A DNA stretch of 64,000 nt from assembly GCA_964023205.1 (NCBI GenBank), contig OZ026841.1, forward strand, positions 32,254,399-32,318,398, read 5' to 3'. The translations under genes were made by a program, and so were the position numbers. The DNA is from Lutraria lutraria. Taxonomy: Eukaryota > Mollusca > Bivalvia > Venerida > Mactridae. The notes under the pieces are model-generated. The model ran no database searches, had not been told where the DNA came from, and saw nothing but the letters and a program-made list of their open reading frames with translations. This document shows positions 1 through 14,200 of this stretch, one piece after another (within the stretch, counting starts at the first letter, position 1; each line of letters starts with the position of its first letter).

Positions 1-675
1 GGTCCGTCTTCTAATTTTATAAGCTCATCTATCTATTCGGCCCATTCGAAACGATATTAGGCACGCGATCAACCATCATGGCCGAAAATAAAAATACATG
101 CACCTAAGAAATAGCCGTTTATTAATTAAAGGCCTACTGTTATAACTCTCACTAAAATTATATTTTTAACAAATAAATAGTTTGCAATGTCTGAGTGCGT
201 ATAATTTTATCAACATGGTTTTATGTTTACATGCATACTGTTCTATCTGCAGAAACGTAAATACTTACATCACCAATTCATTGAATTCCTCAGTACTATA
301 TTTTTATTCATCCTCAATGAATAATGTTTCTCTTATATATCTATGTTATATCCCTTTTTTTCTCTTAATGAAATCGTTTGTATTTATTTCGCACGTGTTT
401 GTCTTTGTTTTTTTCATACGTTTGTAACAAGATACTTTGTGTATACGTTACTTAATAAAATTCTGTTCTGTTCTGTTCTTTAAATAATATTTGTTTGACG
501 GTCAGTTTTAGCTATACCAACTATTCATGTAGTTTAAGAATATACTTATGCAGTATTATCAAATTAGACCGCGGCATTGAAGAAATGACTTTCTTTCATT
601 GAATTAAAAAAAAAACGATGCTCATTTTCATCAAACAGCATGCCATTTTCTATCAAACATGAATTACGAATGTAG

Positions 676-712
676 CCAGAAAAAGGGGGAGCTTGAAAAC
701 GTTATACCGGTC
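676..712. mobile_element. Isolated end of the AACGTT MITE family
   Basis: gggggagcttgaaaacgtta followed by taccgg is the terminal sequence of the element at 2577-3452. No partner end was found nearby. Confidence 0.6.
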
Positions 713-769
713 TTATATCCTCCACGCTCTCACTTCCGCGTCACGGTTAATCTTAATCTTTTACTTTCA

Positions 770-1165
770 CGCTACCGAATGTTTTACTATAGATCCATCA
801 CCTTCTCTCTGCATACCGTGTGCTAAACTATATTATCATCTCTCTTCCTATCGTTTACTAAACTATATCCACTTCTTTTCCCTAACAATACATAAAATAC
901 CTTTTACAATACTAGTAAAATCATCTCCTCCCTCCGTACCGTGAACTAAACTATATCCTCTTCTCTCTCATTCAATACTTTAACTGGTTCCCGTTGACTT
1001 GTGTGTACAAAGCCTTTGGTGCACTGCAACATGAAACGAGAAGCAGTTTAACTCAATACCGTGAAACAAACTTTATCCCTCGTTTTCTCTCTCTAAACTG
1101 GTTCCCATTCCATGTTCATTCCCGAGAACCAGTTCCTTCCCTCTTCATACCGTTTGTTAAAACTT
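770..1165. repeat. Pyrimidine-rich degenerate repeat
   Basis: taccgtg followed by actaaactatatcc recurs about four times (near 807, 850, 940 and 1058) between ctctctc tracts. Confidence 0.5.
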
Positions 1166-2576
1166 ACCTGTACAGCTCAGCTCAAAAGAAAAGAAAAAAA
1201 ATGTTTGAAGAAAAAAAAACGAGCACCATAACAAGATACAGGTTTAAAAATTGATTTTACTTTGCTTTTCAAATCGTCGCTCTAATTCCATGATGTTGTA
1301 AGTCGTATTTTGTACATTTCGAGAAAATCGAGTTCAAAGTTTTGAAAGGCTATAACTTTTTACCTACTCAACCGAATTAAAAAAAAATATATATCAGCTT
1401 TTATTTTTACAATATAGAATATAAAGATGTTGCTATGGATTCTTTTAAAATAAATCAACAAGAAAAATATTGATTCACAGAAAATTAATATTTTTACAAA
1501 AAAAAAAAATGGAAGAACCAGAATAGTTACAACAATCTGATCGTTAATATGTCAGGATTTTAGTTACAGCAATATAAAATAAAGCTATTTTATTGTTTTA
1601 TATTTATTTTGATAGTTTCCCGTACATTTATTACAGGGAAATGATAAAATCTCAGGCTTTATTTTATTATGACCATACACTGTCTTTGACACAGTGAACC
1701 TTGCCGGTCAAAATGGAGGATGAGCCACAAAACAATATATTCCACATGTTGGAATTGTAACACTTTGATATTCAACAACAAACAAAATTAGGAAATATCG
1801 TAACTACATTGAAATTGAACTTATTTTTGGAGTAAATAAACTTTTGTAATTCTAATTAACTGTATTGTTTCCTAAAATTTCAAATAAATGAAATGTTGAA
1901 CCCTCAGAATGTTTTGTTAGATTCATTCATGAGAAGGTATTCTACAGTAATCTCAGTGATTCTCAATTTGAGAACGCAGATAACATTTAGCACAAATGAA
2001 CGTTTTCTTTTTAAACTTACAAACCACACATCAATTTCATCAAATGTGCAAATTGGCATAATTGCTTTAATGCAAAATGTGCAAAAAATGCCGAATGCAA
2101 CTAATTTGAATTTCGAAAGGTGCTCGATTCAGGCTCGCAGAGGAATCAATAGGCGTAAGTTTTACCTTCGGTCCTTTTGTATTAGCGTCAATATTATCTC
2201 GTGACAAATTCTTATTCAATGATATACATGTGGAGCACTTCATGGCAAACATGGTCTGCTAAAAGTGTCTCCCATACAATAAGTAGAAATGATTTACATG
2301 CATTCTCTTTTTTTGGAGGATGAATACAGTCAATAGACGTGTTATGTTCTGCCACAATTAGTTCCTTGGCCATATGATAAATACAGGATATCAGTATAAT
2401 CTGAAGAAGTCTTATGCAAGTACAGGATGCAAACAAGACACTATGATGGCATATAATCTGAAATGAGATTCTTTAGAAGCACAGAATGCAACCAAGAAAT
2501 ATGATAGCAGACCCTGTTTGATAGGGTCTGTCCATGAGTGGTAATGGAATGTGTAACACCTTTCACGACCCTAGCA

Positions 2577-3452
2577 CCGGTGTAACGTTTTCAAGCTCCC
2601 CCTTTTTCAGGTTACCCCCCCGGTAACTTAAAAACGTTTTCAAACTCCCTCCCCCGTTTTAATAATCCCCCCTCTCTATGTTGATTCTTCATGGCGAAAA
2701 CGTTTATATTTCAGGTTATAATTCATACTAAATGATTCACAGTCAACATGGTTTATTGACGTGTGTCATTCCTGTATTTCTAAACTGAATATACGCAATA
2801 TTTATATGAAGCTATGGAATCCTATTAGGGTTATGGAGAGTACGCGCTTTTATTCATTTAATTAACAAAAATGCAAGACATGACCTGTACAATTCCAGAC
2901 TTACTAGTTTTCAGAAAACCAACAATAGTTAATAAAAATTATTGCTTTTATATATTTTTTGTCAAAATGATTCAAGATTGCATTGGTATTTGAGCAATAA
3001 CGCTCGTAGGATTCCATAATGAAGGAATGGACTTGTCAGTATATGATGCATTTGATTTCGTCGTGTGATTTCATCATAAGGACCGCGTGTATAGTCTCAT
3101 ATAACTGTAGTACATGTATGCATTTATGTGTTTGAAATTGTAATCTCCTTATTCGTGTGCAAGCTCTCTCTTATTATGAATTTTCGAATTATTACCCGGG
3201 GGTATTCTGAAAACGTTTTCAAAGCGCCCCCAGGGGTAATCTGAAAACGTTTTCAATGCGCCTTCGGGGTAACCTGAAAACGTTTTCAGATTATCGGGTA
3301 GGGCATTTGAAAATGGAGGGGGTAATTTCAAAACGTTTTAATTGTACCCCTCCCGGTTACTTAAAAACGTTTTAAAATTCCCGGGGGTACTCTGAAAACG
3401 TTTTAAAGTTACCGGGGAGTAACTTGAAACGGGGGGAGCTTGAAAACGTTAC
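2577..3452. mobile_element. MITE with AACGTT-palindrome arrays near both ends
   Basis: The ends are ccggtgtaacgttttcaagc and its near-perfect inverse ending gttacaccgg. Subterminal zones (2577-2660 and 3190-3452) repeat a unit built on the palindrome gaaaacgttttc, separated by C/G-rich stretches and spaced roughly 30-45 bp. No transposase frame. Short open frames over the array are repeat artefacts. Confidence 0.75.
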
Positions 3453-5294
3453 ACCGGCAACACTGAAGTTAAGGGCGACATTTGAGTATACCAATTGAGT
3501 ATACTTCATGATCCAAAAGGACCAGAAAATGTTACGATATAATATGTCAAGATGTGATCCGATGTGATTTGGTCTCCTCAAAAGTAAAAGTGCAGCAGCT
3601 CGCATGCCCTGTAGCATCGGTTTATGGTATATTCTGTTATAATATTGCATACATAATAATCGTATTTAGTAGGTAACGATCAGGACAACCAATCACTTAG
3701 TTATAAAAAGTTAACACTGTATATACACTGAAAGATGTACACTGAAAAATTTTCGTATCCGAATTTTATCACTAATAAATAATACTCTCAAATTCCCTAA
3801 AACTCAGATCGCACAAAAAACGACCAGGAGATATAGATCTCGGTTTAACGCTAAATAATCCATATTCGATAAGGTTAACCTGCTAAAATCAATACTGACC
3901 ACTTATTGTTTTTTTGGCGTAAAGGGAAACAACTAGTTTATCACACAGGTAAAAAAATCAATAACGACAGGAGTTGTCTTTTCATAGGGAAATAGCGTCA
4001 ATGTTCCGCATGTTTGTTGCTCTGAATTTATTTAACGATTAAGTGTAGCAGTTTTTTCTACTCAATGTTTGGAACAGTACAACAAATTATTCATATTTCA
4101 TTAATTACATACCATTTAAAATAAAACACACGCTAGAAGGCAAAATCAACCTCCAAAAAAGTGTTCAGTACATTCTTGAAAAGATGGTATCACGTGATCA
4201 ATATCCTGCTAAGCTATTGGCTCAAGAGTTAAAACACTCTGGACTTGAATTTTGTTACAATTTATGGACATAGAACAATCTGACCCTGGCAATATCTCAA
4301 TATAGGTAGGCTCCAGATTGTTACTGCTCATGCCACTAGATAGAGCTTGAAAAGACGAACATTTTGATACCAAAAATCTCATTTTTATTCAGAATATGGA
4401 GTTACAACATTCTGGAATTAGGGCGACGAAATGTGTACTCACAATTATAGAATTTCAACGAATATGATATGAACATAATCTTACCCGTAAAATTTTATAA
4501 ACAATGTATAATAGTTATATTTATTACTGTTACATAAAATCGTTGTATATACGATTATGTTAATTATAGTCAAAATACAATTTAACAAAAATGACAACGA
4601 CAACAAAAAAATATATATATACATATATCACATGGCAAATAACTCGACCTTGATATCACGAGCAACTTTAGCACAATACGTGTCTCAAAAATCAGTTGGT
4701 AGCGTTATCTAGTAGGATAACAATAGCAGCATTAATAATTGACCAAAAATAAGCAGGCGTTATCATGAGACGCTTTCAAAACAATTGTTTAAACTTTTTA
4801 ATTATACTGATAAAAAACAGTTGATAGCGAAAAATGTAAGTGAAGTTTTACTGTACGCATAAATCTAATTTTAGATCAGGTAACCTGCTAGACAGAAAAC
4901 ACCCGAGTTGATATCTGTTTCATAATTTGGCGTTAAGTTAAAAGGTTGCCATTATCAACTTGTATTATTGGACATTGGAATTAAATAACATGCATGAGTA
5001 TTATCGGAATGTTTGAAGACATTTAAACATGAACAAATTTGAGAATGCGCCACAAAACATAACGAATTCATTGAGCAGATTTAAAACACTTCTCGTGTGA
5101 ATAACCTGAATGAAACAGACCTGATACAATACAATGTTATACCAACGGATTGTCTAGATTGATAACGAGCGCAGCTTAAGTGGTTATTTGTCTTAAGCTA
5201 CCAAAGATATTCTTTTTGCAATATTTGGATTGAATCCAAGTTCATCTCAAATAATCCCACTGCAATAAATTTGCATGGAAACTAGCACAGAGGT
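3453..5294. other. Gene-free; probable 3' flank of the minus SLC16 gene
   Basis: No coding signal. The 3' UTR of the minus SLC16 gene should run leftwards from 5294, but its end cannot be fixed. Confidence 0.5.
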
Positions 5295-8200
5295 TCACCG
5301 AGACGTACTATTTAGCATCGTTTCTTGTTCAGCGTCATCATCACTGACTTTGATTTCTTGTGTTTCATCTCGTTGTTTCATGAACAATGTGGCACCACCA
5401 AATATTGCAGCTAACATGGCACACGAACCTGAAATTTTATCAATGTCAATCATAGCATTATTACTTATATCATTATCATCATCATCACCTCCATCGTTAT
5501 CATCACCACCTACATCATTAGTATCACCACCTAAATGTTTTATAATCACCACCTACATAATTTGTATCAAAACTCACGATCTACATCATCACTTACATGA
5601 TTATCGTCACCACGTACACCATTATCATCGTCACCTTCACCATCATCATCACTATCTCCATCTTTAACAGTACCACCTACATCAATTTTACCACTATTTA
5701 CGTCAGCACTATCATCATTTACATCATTATTATTACTACCGTCACCCAAATGAACGTCACATGTATCATTATCATCACTACCTACACCACTATCGTCACT
5801 ACCCTTATCATTATGCTCACTACTAGCTGGTACAGTCACCATAACAAGAACAATGGATTCACTTGCTTTAATGATAACATCAATTATATAACAGGAGGCG
5901 AATAAACTTTGTGTCGGGAGCCTTTTACAGATGTTAGAAGTTTATGTTTTGATTACTGTTCATGAATAGTTCAACTCAATACTTGTATCCAAAATGATAT
6001 TGCTTGATAATATAGATGTTGTTCTAATTGGTTAGAAGCACACACTATGACGGCCTACATGCGTCACAGCTTACGACGATGCCTTAGTTTAAACAGTTGT
6101 TAATACAGTCAAACCACGTTAATGACATTCTATATGAATTCAGGTTGCCTGGTCAAACCAATTATAATTTACAATTAATGCATCTAATCATTGAAAAGAG
6201 ATTAACAGTGTATAAAGAATACACTTATGTTCATATTCCTTTATTCGCTGGTGGCCTTTGATCAAAGGATTACCTTTACTTATACATGTCTTAACATTTC
6301 AAGACTTCTCAATGAGACAAAAATTTACCAACCCGCAGCTATAATAGAATGTTCATACGTTCCACCTCCATCAATCAACAAACCTAAAATAGAGTAATAA
6401 ACTATTTAAACACGAACATAAGTAACAATTAATTTGAAATTATGAATACCATACATTTAGAGGAATTTAACGAGGAGGAAGATATTCAGCTAGCTTACAG
6501 GTGATACATGGTTCTACAAAACGTGTACGCCCTGCCCCCCCCCCCCCCAAATGACCCAGGCTGTTGGTGCAACGTAAATCAGTTTTTTCTTCAAAATCTA
6601 ATAATCTCTTTCGTTTAATACTTACCATTACAGATGTTAAAATCAAGTGGTAATACAACATAGGGAGATCGGTATGCCTGATGGTATTTGAAAACTTACT
6701 CGGTTATTATTTACATAGTGATAATAACACTACTTGTAATAAGGACCATGTGTCTAGTCATAGTCCAGTGAACACATGCTGTCGTACCATACAATAGTTC
6801 AAAGGTACATGTATTTGTAAAACAAATTGTTACAGCATCTATTAATCATGTTTATAGTTCATGCGTTACTAATCAATACCTCCAGTCAATAGCATTTACC
6901 AATTAGATATTTATAGCAAGTGTAAATAATTCCCCTATATTATCTTTGTAGAGTTAAGTTGGGGAGTTTTTATCTCGTCGTTGCTTATCGGGTTATTTCA
7001 AGGCAGATAACAACATCACTATTCAAAATTGCCCCTTGTGGATTTTTAAGATACGTATGAATGGAATCCTAATGCTTAGACCCACTAACGCTATGCTCTA
7101 GGACCAAGAGTCTAAACATCTCGTATTCTTGCTCTATCTAGGTCAACTTTACTTTTAGCCTATAGTCAGTTCGACCCTCTTCCACTCCGTGCTTATGGTA
7201 AGGTTTTTATAACAGGTTTCGAGCAAAGAGAGACCTTATAACTTATCTTACCTGCAGACACTGGCCCAACAATCGCACCAATTCCTCCACAACAAAACAC
7301 GATACTAAGAGCCACCGCTAAGGAGTCGACGCCCACAAAATGTAAAATAACACTGGCTAGTAAAGAGAAAGGCGGTCCCATAAATGTTCCCAATAGTACA
7401 AAATATATCACATGGCCATAGTAATATTGAGCAATAAATGGATAGGTACATGATATAATAGACACAATTGCCATACACGAATTAAACAAAAGTAAAACAT
7501 TCGTATTTGGCATATTTGCTATAGCCCCAGCACTTATACGTCCAATAATGTTAAATATCCCTGCGAAAGAAACGAAAAATGCCGCTTGAGCCGGTGAAAA
7601 TCCCCGGTACACTATAAAATCCGGAAAATATATGAACAGTAGATATGTTGCTAAACAGTAGTTGAACGACGCAATTGTTAGGTAGAATATGGGCTTTGTC
7701 GTTAGAATATTCCAATATCGTTTCAACATAGTGAACGTGACAGATTGTTCCTTTTTATGCACATGTTGATTGTTTACATTTTGCGATCGTTGTTGCATGA
7801 TATGTAGTTCTAGTTTGCTCGGAAAACACAGCATGCCAAGAGTTATCATATTAGCAAAAATTCCTGCCAGCATGATAAAAAATCCAACCGGACCGTAGTA
7901 ACTGCGGAGGAATTGTTGAAGGGGTGCGAATATAAATAGTCCAGCACCATTTCCAGACATGGCGATTCCCATTGCTAGATTCCTCCGCCGTTTGAAATAG
8001 AACCCTATAACAACCATATTGGCTGTAAAGACGATCCCTCCGGCAGTTCCTGAAATGGATAGTTTCAAACAATTAGCACGACCGCTTTAATCATAAGCCA
8101 TATAAAGTCTGAAAAAATGTATAAATTATCTCGCCGTTTTGTACAGGTACGTTCATACAAACATTGTTTTAATTTAATGTCCGAACAATGGCAGTGCTTT

Positions 8201-11200
8201 AAGGATACGAAATGATTAAGATGATTTATTCTTGAGACACCTAGAAACACCCCAGACCTCTGTCACACCCTTTAGGGATCCTTTCGAATATAGCTCCCTG
8301 GGATCTGTATTCGAAAACGATGTCGTATACAGCTCCCCGGGGAGCTCTTTTCGCCGAATATAGCTCCCGTGCTAAATAAGAAGTTGCATTCTGATTTATT
8401 GTTGCTTTTCCACATTCATGACGACAAGATATGAATTTACGATGCAATGTAGTGATGAGATATTCTGTTTGTCCTAAAGGCAAACTGGCTGTCTGTCGGT
8501 CTGTCTATCTGTCCATACCCAAATGACACCACGTTTTGAGGTTGTTTCAGTTCATTCAGTCATTATGCGGCCAAATGACTCAGCCAAGAAATCGTTTTCG
8601 GAGACATCCTTTACACTAGTATCAACATTTTGACCTAAGTGCCTGCTTTTTCCCGTATACAGCTTCCCAAGTTTATATAGAGAGTGTCATTCACCGAATA
8701 GAGCTACCCCGAGGAGCTATATTCGAAGGGACCCCTATAGGGATCACAGACCTCATTATCTGGGTTTAATCAGCATAACTAAACAACCTACCTGCAACTA
8801 TACCGCATGTGAAAATAGCGACCGCTATATTGGGCGCCAAAGCCGTTGCTAGGTAACCGATGACATATAAAACACCAGCCGTTACTATAGCCACCCTACA
8901 ACTAAATCTGTCTGATATTGCACTGGAAAGAGGCGCTGAAAGGAAAATAATCTATAAAAATATGTATTCCTTTAAATATTTTTGTCAATAGTTCCAAACT
9001 TCATATCAAATCCGACAGTCTTTGCTTTTCTTAGTTACCATTTTATAATAAAACCGTTTACTGTGTAAAACCATATGATGACTAACCATGAAACACGGTT
9101 GAAAGAAATGAATATGCAAAAAATGTCAAAAGAAAAGTAGGAATTGCATACTGAGAGTGACAAAATTACAAGGTATCATTGTGTCAAGAATTGCAGTACA
9201 TATAAGTAGCTAAGGATGCAGGATACATTTAAAAACTAAAAAGAGTTCAAATTTACATTTTCTTTGTTGTATAAAACTTTGAAATTTGTACGGTGGCATA
9301 AAGGGACATACGTTATTTATTACGTGGACACAATAATTATTGCGTGTACAAATAGTAATAGAACTCCTGAGCGCGTACGCACGTAGTAGCTATCGCGTGG
9401 CCACGTAACAAATAAATTATTTCCTATGTCCCCTTTATACCACCGTACATTACACAGCAGTAAATATATCAGACGTAATTTAATAAGATAACAATTTATC
9501 GACAATATTGATGTTGAAAAAACCCATTTCATATCGACGCGCTTGACTTAAGCTGCATGTTATCTGTAATCTAGAAGTCGTATCAATAAATACGCACGTA
9601 ACTCGTTCATTAATGACATTTTCGTAAATAATTTAAGCGTGAATTTGAACTTGAAATGCTTCGTATTGTTATTATATTGTAAACACATTGTAGCAAAATT
9701 ATAACTAGTCTTAATATTAATAATGATTTTCTATGGACACGAAGGTGGTTTTAAAATTAATATTTTACTATTTTTTTACGACACAGAATAAACTATGTCT
9801 TATATATAATACAACGTATACTGAATTTCATACTAATTTCATAAATTTATTCCCGTGACGGCAATATTTACAATCCCGTGCAATAAAACTGCGATATAAT
9901 GAACAGTGAATCGTACAATGAACTAAATATCATAAAGTATACACTCTACGAATATACTCAATTGTATAAAGAACAACGAACTTACACATTTTCTCGTATT
10001 GACGTTCAAAATACATTGTCATTAAAATCACTATCAGTCTTAGTTCTGACGTTTTTCATTATATAATCGTAATGTAGAGTAAATATGCGAAACCCCATCA
10101 GTGATTTTTTGGGGCTAATTTTATGGCCGATATTGGGTCGTATACATGTTGTAGAGCAAACCGGGGTATTATCGACACCAGGCTATTATCGACACATGTT
10201 CTTTTATTTTCGAATTTTTGAACCGCCAGGAATGATGACGTAATAAAAATTGTAAAATGTAACGTCATGTAAACAGTTCTATGAAACTACTATCTTTTTT
10301 TCTCAATCAGTCACAAATAAAAATTCTCAACTGAAAGTTCTAAAAATGATAATAATAATAAAAAAGAAATCTCTGAAAACAAGAGATCCTTCACTGTAAC
10401 AGACATGCAATGATTGAAAGTTCCCATTTTGGAAAACGATTGTGTGTGTATACAATACATTTAGATATATATTGTAAAACTGGAGTTACACATATTTTTC
10501 CAACAAAACACCGCCGAAATTCCCAATCACAAGGGTGTGGGTCATGTTCCCAAAATACTGCGAAAAAAAACTGCCATTATGGAAAGTAGACCTTGAACAA
10601 CAATCACAAAATTGCGGCCTGCCTCATAAGTCGGAGGCACATTTCTTTAGACAAACGCCGAGGAATTCCGATTGCAAACTTAGATGAATTTTATGCTGAC
10701 ACATTTGGCTGGAAAAAACCGCTTCCTATATAACAGATGTTAAATGTTCTTTGTACAGAGTTGATCTGTATTCAGAAGTTCATTTGGTACACCATACCAA
10801 TAAATATTTGCTTCAATGTTGATGTTATTCATAATGTGGCCTTTATTCACGGGTGGCCAATCACTGGGATTGTAGGTAAAATCATTATACAGTCAAATAC
10901 GGGAACAAAGACGATCCAAGGGAAATGCATCACGTGACCTGTATTGACTGGTTCTCTATATTACTATATAAATACGAAGCTATTACCTATCACTTTGATT
11001 GAATTAATCTAGGCTTGGTAATTGGTTCGTATTTTTCTAGACGAATTATACTTATGAGTATTAGTTTATTATAGCTGTTTTCGAGTACAGTTTGTATATA
11101 GTGTAGCGTATATTACTAGTTTGGCTAATCCTGGTCATTTGATTGGCTAATGGTGATGACTGAATCTATTAATAGTTGACAGGTAAGTAAATCATGAAGG

Positions 11201-14200
11201 CATTGCCTAGTCTGGAGTTCCTTCTCCTTACACTATGTTATCGGGTCAGGCAAAGCGCAATAATGGCGGCGTCCACTGTACATTCTAAAGTATGGTTTTT
11301 TTCTTATATCAAGTGATCAAAGGCTTGTGAGGGTTGGGAATGAATCTTAATTATATAATATATATCATAGATGTCCGTTTTTTAGATGATCACAAAATAT
11401 TTTTTTGGAAACTATAAAGACTCACGACGAGTCACGTCCGAAATTATAGCTACTTCATGAAAGTATATATATCAACAAATAAGAATGATCATTAAAATAT
11501 CTCACCGCTGTTACAAAAGTAGTACATAAACATTTAAAATTAGGCATAACATCACAAATTGTCAGTCAAATTAAAAATATTCCGTTGCCTGTGCATTACC
11601 ACTGAAGGCCGCCATTATTGAGCTTTGCCTGACGTAATTGTAGAGCACGTCCGGGAACCAGACTAGGCATTGCCTAGATAAGTTGTTGTGTAGCTTTTTG
11701 AAGTTCAATGTGCTTGTATATACATGGTATTACTCAGATTTATGGTGAATTCCTTAACATTTAGGGTTGATTCCATTTGATTGATGTAGGGTATGATATA
11801 ACTATGTGCTTGTGAAATATATACATGAATTTATTTATTTGTAAAATACTCATGATAATCATTATAATGTGTATTACTCATATCATATAAATATCTTATT
11901 CCCCTTAATGGAGGATTAAATAAAATATACAGTCAATATCCAGTATGAAAAAAGCAACTTCATACAAAAAACATAAACCAATATGCTTCTTTTAACTCGT
12001 CTACCTATAACGTTTTGTTATAGTTGTTCTTGTTACTACATTAATTGCTACCACCAGAGACTGTTCTGTGTTATAGCACGAACTAAGTTCAGCAAGTCTG
12101 AATATACATGTAATTACACTAATATCCCATTAAGTGTTTAATGTCTGCCATGGAATTTAATGATCACATTTGCTCCCAGCAAAAAAACATTCTTTGTAGT
12201 TTATAACTCTTTGTCAGCGGGAGACCAAGGGATTGTCTTGTAAGGTTGCGATTATTATGTTTTTATCTGTATTTATTTGTTGGAACAAATTTCAGTGTTC
12301 GTCATATCGAGAAAAACGCTGTAAGGCACCGTAAGCCATAGAAATCTTGTACAAGTTTAGCACATACACTAAATCTTCACGACCCTAACTTAAGACTTAA
12401 CTTAGTTTTCATATCTTGAGATTATCTTTGATTTTCCAAATGATTTTGCTTTGTATTTTATTGATATTCAAGGGAAACTTATTATCAACAAGTAAATTAC
12501 TCAATCATTTGTTTACATGTGAAAACAAACGAGAAATATTTCCTATTTTACGATTCGGAGTGAAGAAGGTATTCTAGATAATTAACAAAGTTTCACAGTA
12601 AAGGATAACTTCATATGAAAATATTTTAGTACAACCAATGGATAATTGTTGAAGTAAGATTTCAGCAAAGGAAAGACGTTAGTAAAGTCTTTATAATGTA
12701 GCAAGTTAGCGGATTGGTAGACGTGATATCGAGACATAAGTTCACGACAATGTGGAAATATGATCATGTGACATTTTACGATTACATCTCTTAATACTGA
12801 ATATACATATGAAGTAAATGAAAATATGCTCGTATATGCTCAAAACAGTTTAGAGAAAGAGGACACATCAGAACAATACTGCTTTTTAGATGCATATCTT
12901 TATGTTAGGATAATAGTGACTACAATAAACTTTTATGTACGCTCAATAGCTACAAACAGTGGCTTAGATAGACACTAGTATAATCGATACACAGTTAAAG
13001 GGGCATACCCAACAACTTGGTGCATTTAGAATTAAGGCAAAATGATGATAAATTAGAAGCTTGTAAAGAAAAAAGCCGACGAAGAAAGTTTCAGCCAAAA
13101 ATTCATCCAATTAAAAATAAAATCATAAAAAATATGTATTTGTGACACATACATCTAGTCATGGACATTTTTGGGTGGAAGTGATTTATTATTCATAGCT
13201 ATGTTTTTTTGCCGCTAGTACCTAAACTAGTCATTTATGACCCATGTTCTTCCTGCAATTATCTATTATAATTTTTATTATATTGTTTTACATATACATC
13301 TAGCACATGTTTACACTTTCACAGAATGTTTGTCAGTCCCCTTTAAATCATGGTACATTGTATACAGACCACAGCGCTATAAATCAAACTTATCTCAATT
13401 TAAACCACCTCGTTTTAAACGACAGTCTTAATTTAAACACAACATCTTATCTTAATTGAAATACCATATTTTGCTTATAAATGACACTTAGTTTTGGAAC
13501 TATTATTAATGTATTCAATGTGATTTTGAGAATTATTCAATGTTTAGATTCATCGAGTCCGATTAGTGGTTGAATTCGAGGTTTTACTATGTCAAGTAAG
13601 CAATGATACTTATTTCAACAACCCTTTATATTGTTAATGCAATATTTGTTTATAAAGGCATATAATTATAGTTAAAACTCTGACAAAAGGTTACCCTTGG
13701 GACAGACAAGTTGTGGCTTTATTGACACGTGACCTTATTTATAAAAAATGGCCTTTATTTAGAGGATGGCCTTTATTCAGAGATGACCCCTAACACAGGT
13801 TTACCTGTACGTGTATATCATTTATTACGTGTTCTAGACGGCTGCTCTGTACAAAAATGTTGAAGTATCTAAATAAATTATTTGAACTCATGTGTTTAAG
13901 GTCACTTTCTGCAGGTGGACTTAATTAATTCTTATTTTTCTTACTAATGTTCAAAATGACGGTCTAATCATTGTACTTCAGCCATTGACATATTGGTTCT
14001 TTAGTGACACGTGACCCCAAAATGTTCATTCACTAGAATAGCCTCGCCTCTTATGAATAGACTCAATATTCAATATTTATATTACATGTATATGCTCAAA
14101 TCTGAAAGTACACGTTTTTACTATTTCTTAAAATGAATGATATAATAATAATATCACACTAACACATTTTATTTTTTATTATGTCACAAACGTTTCGGCT

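Larger units (their letters stand above)
1..2576. other. Gene-free, AT-rich
   Basis: No exon-like frame with splice signals seen on either strand. Contains the pyrimidine repeat at 770 and the MITE end at 676. Confidence 0.5.

Noticed and set aside
3190..3452. CRISPR-like array of palindromic repeats
   Set aside because: Spacing and unit length vary, the units lie inside inverted terminal repeats, and the host is a eukaryote; it is a MITE.
5275..5905. Open frames on both strands rich in His/Thr or Asp/Gly
   Set aside because: They are translations of the (ATC)n tract; only the part from 5428 to 5295 on the minus strand is a real exon.
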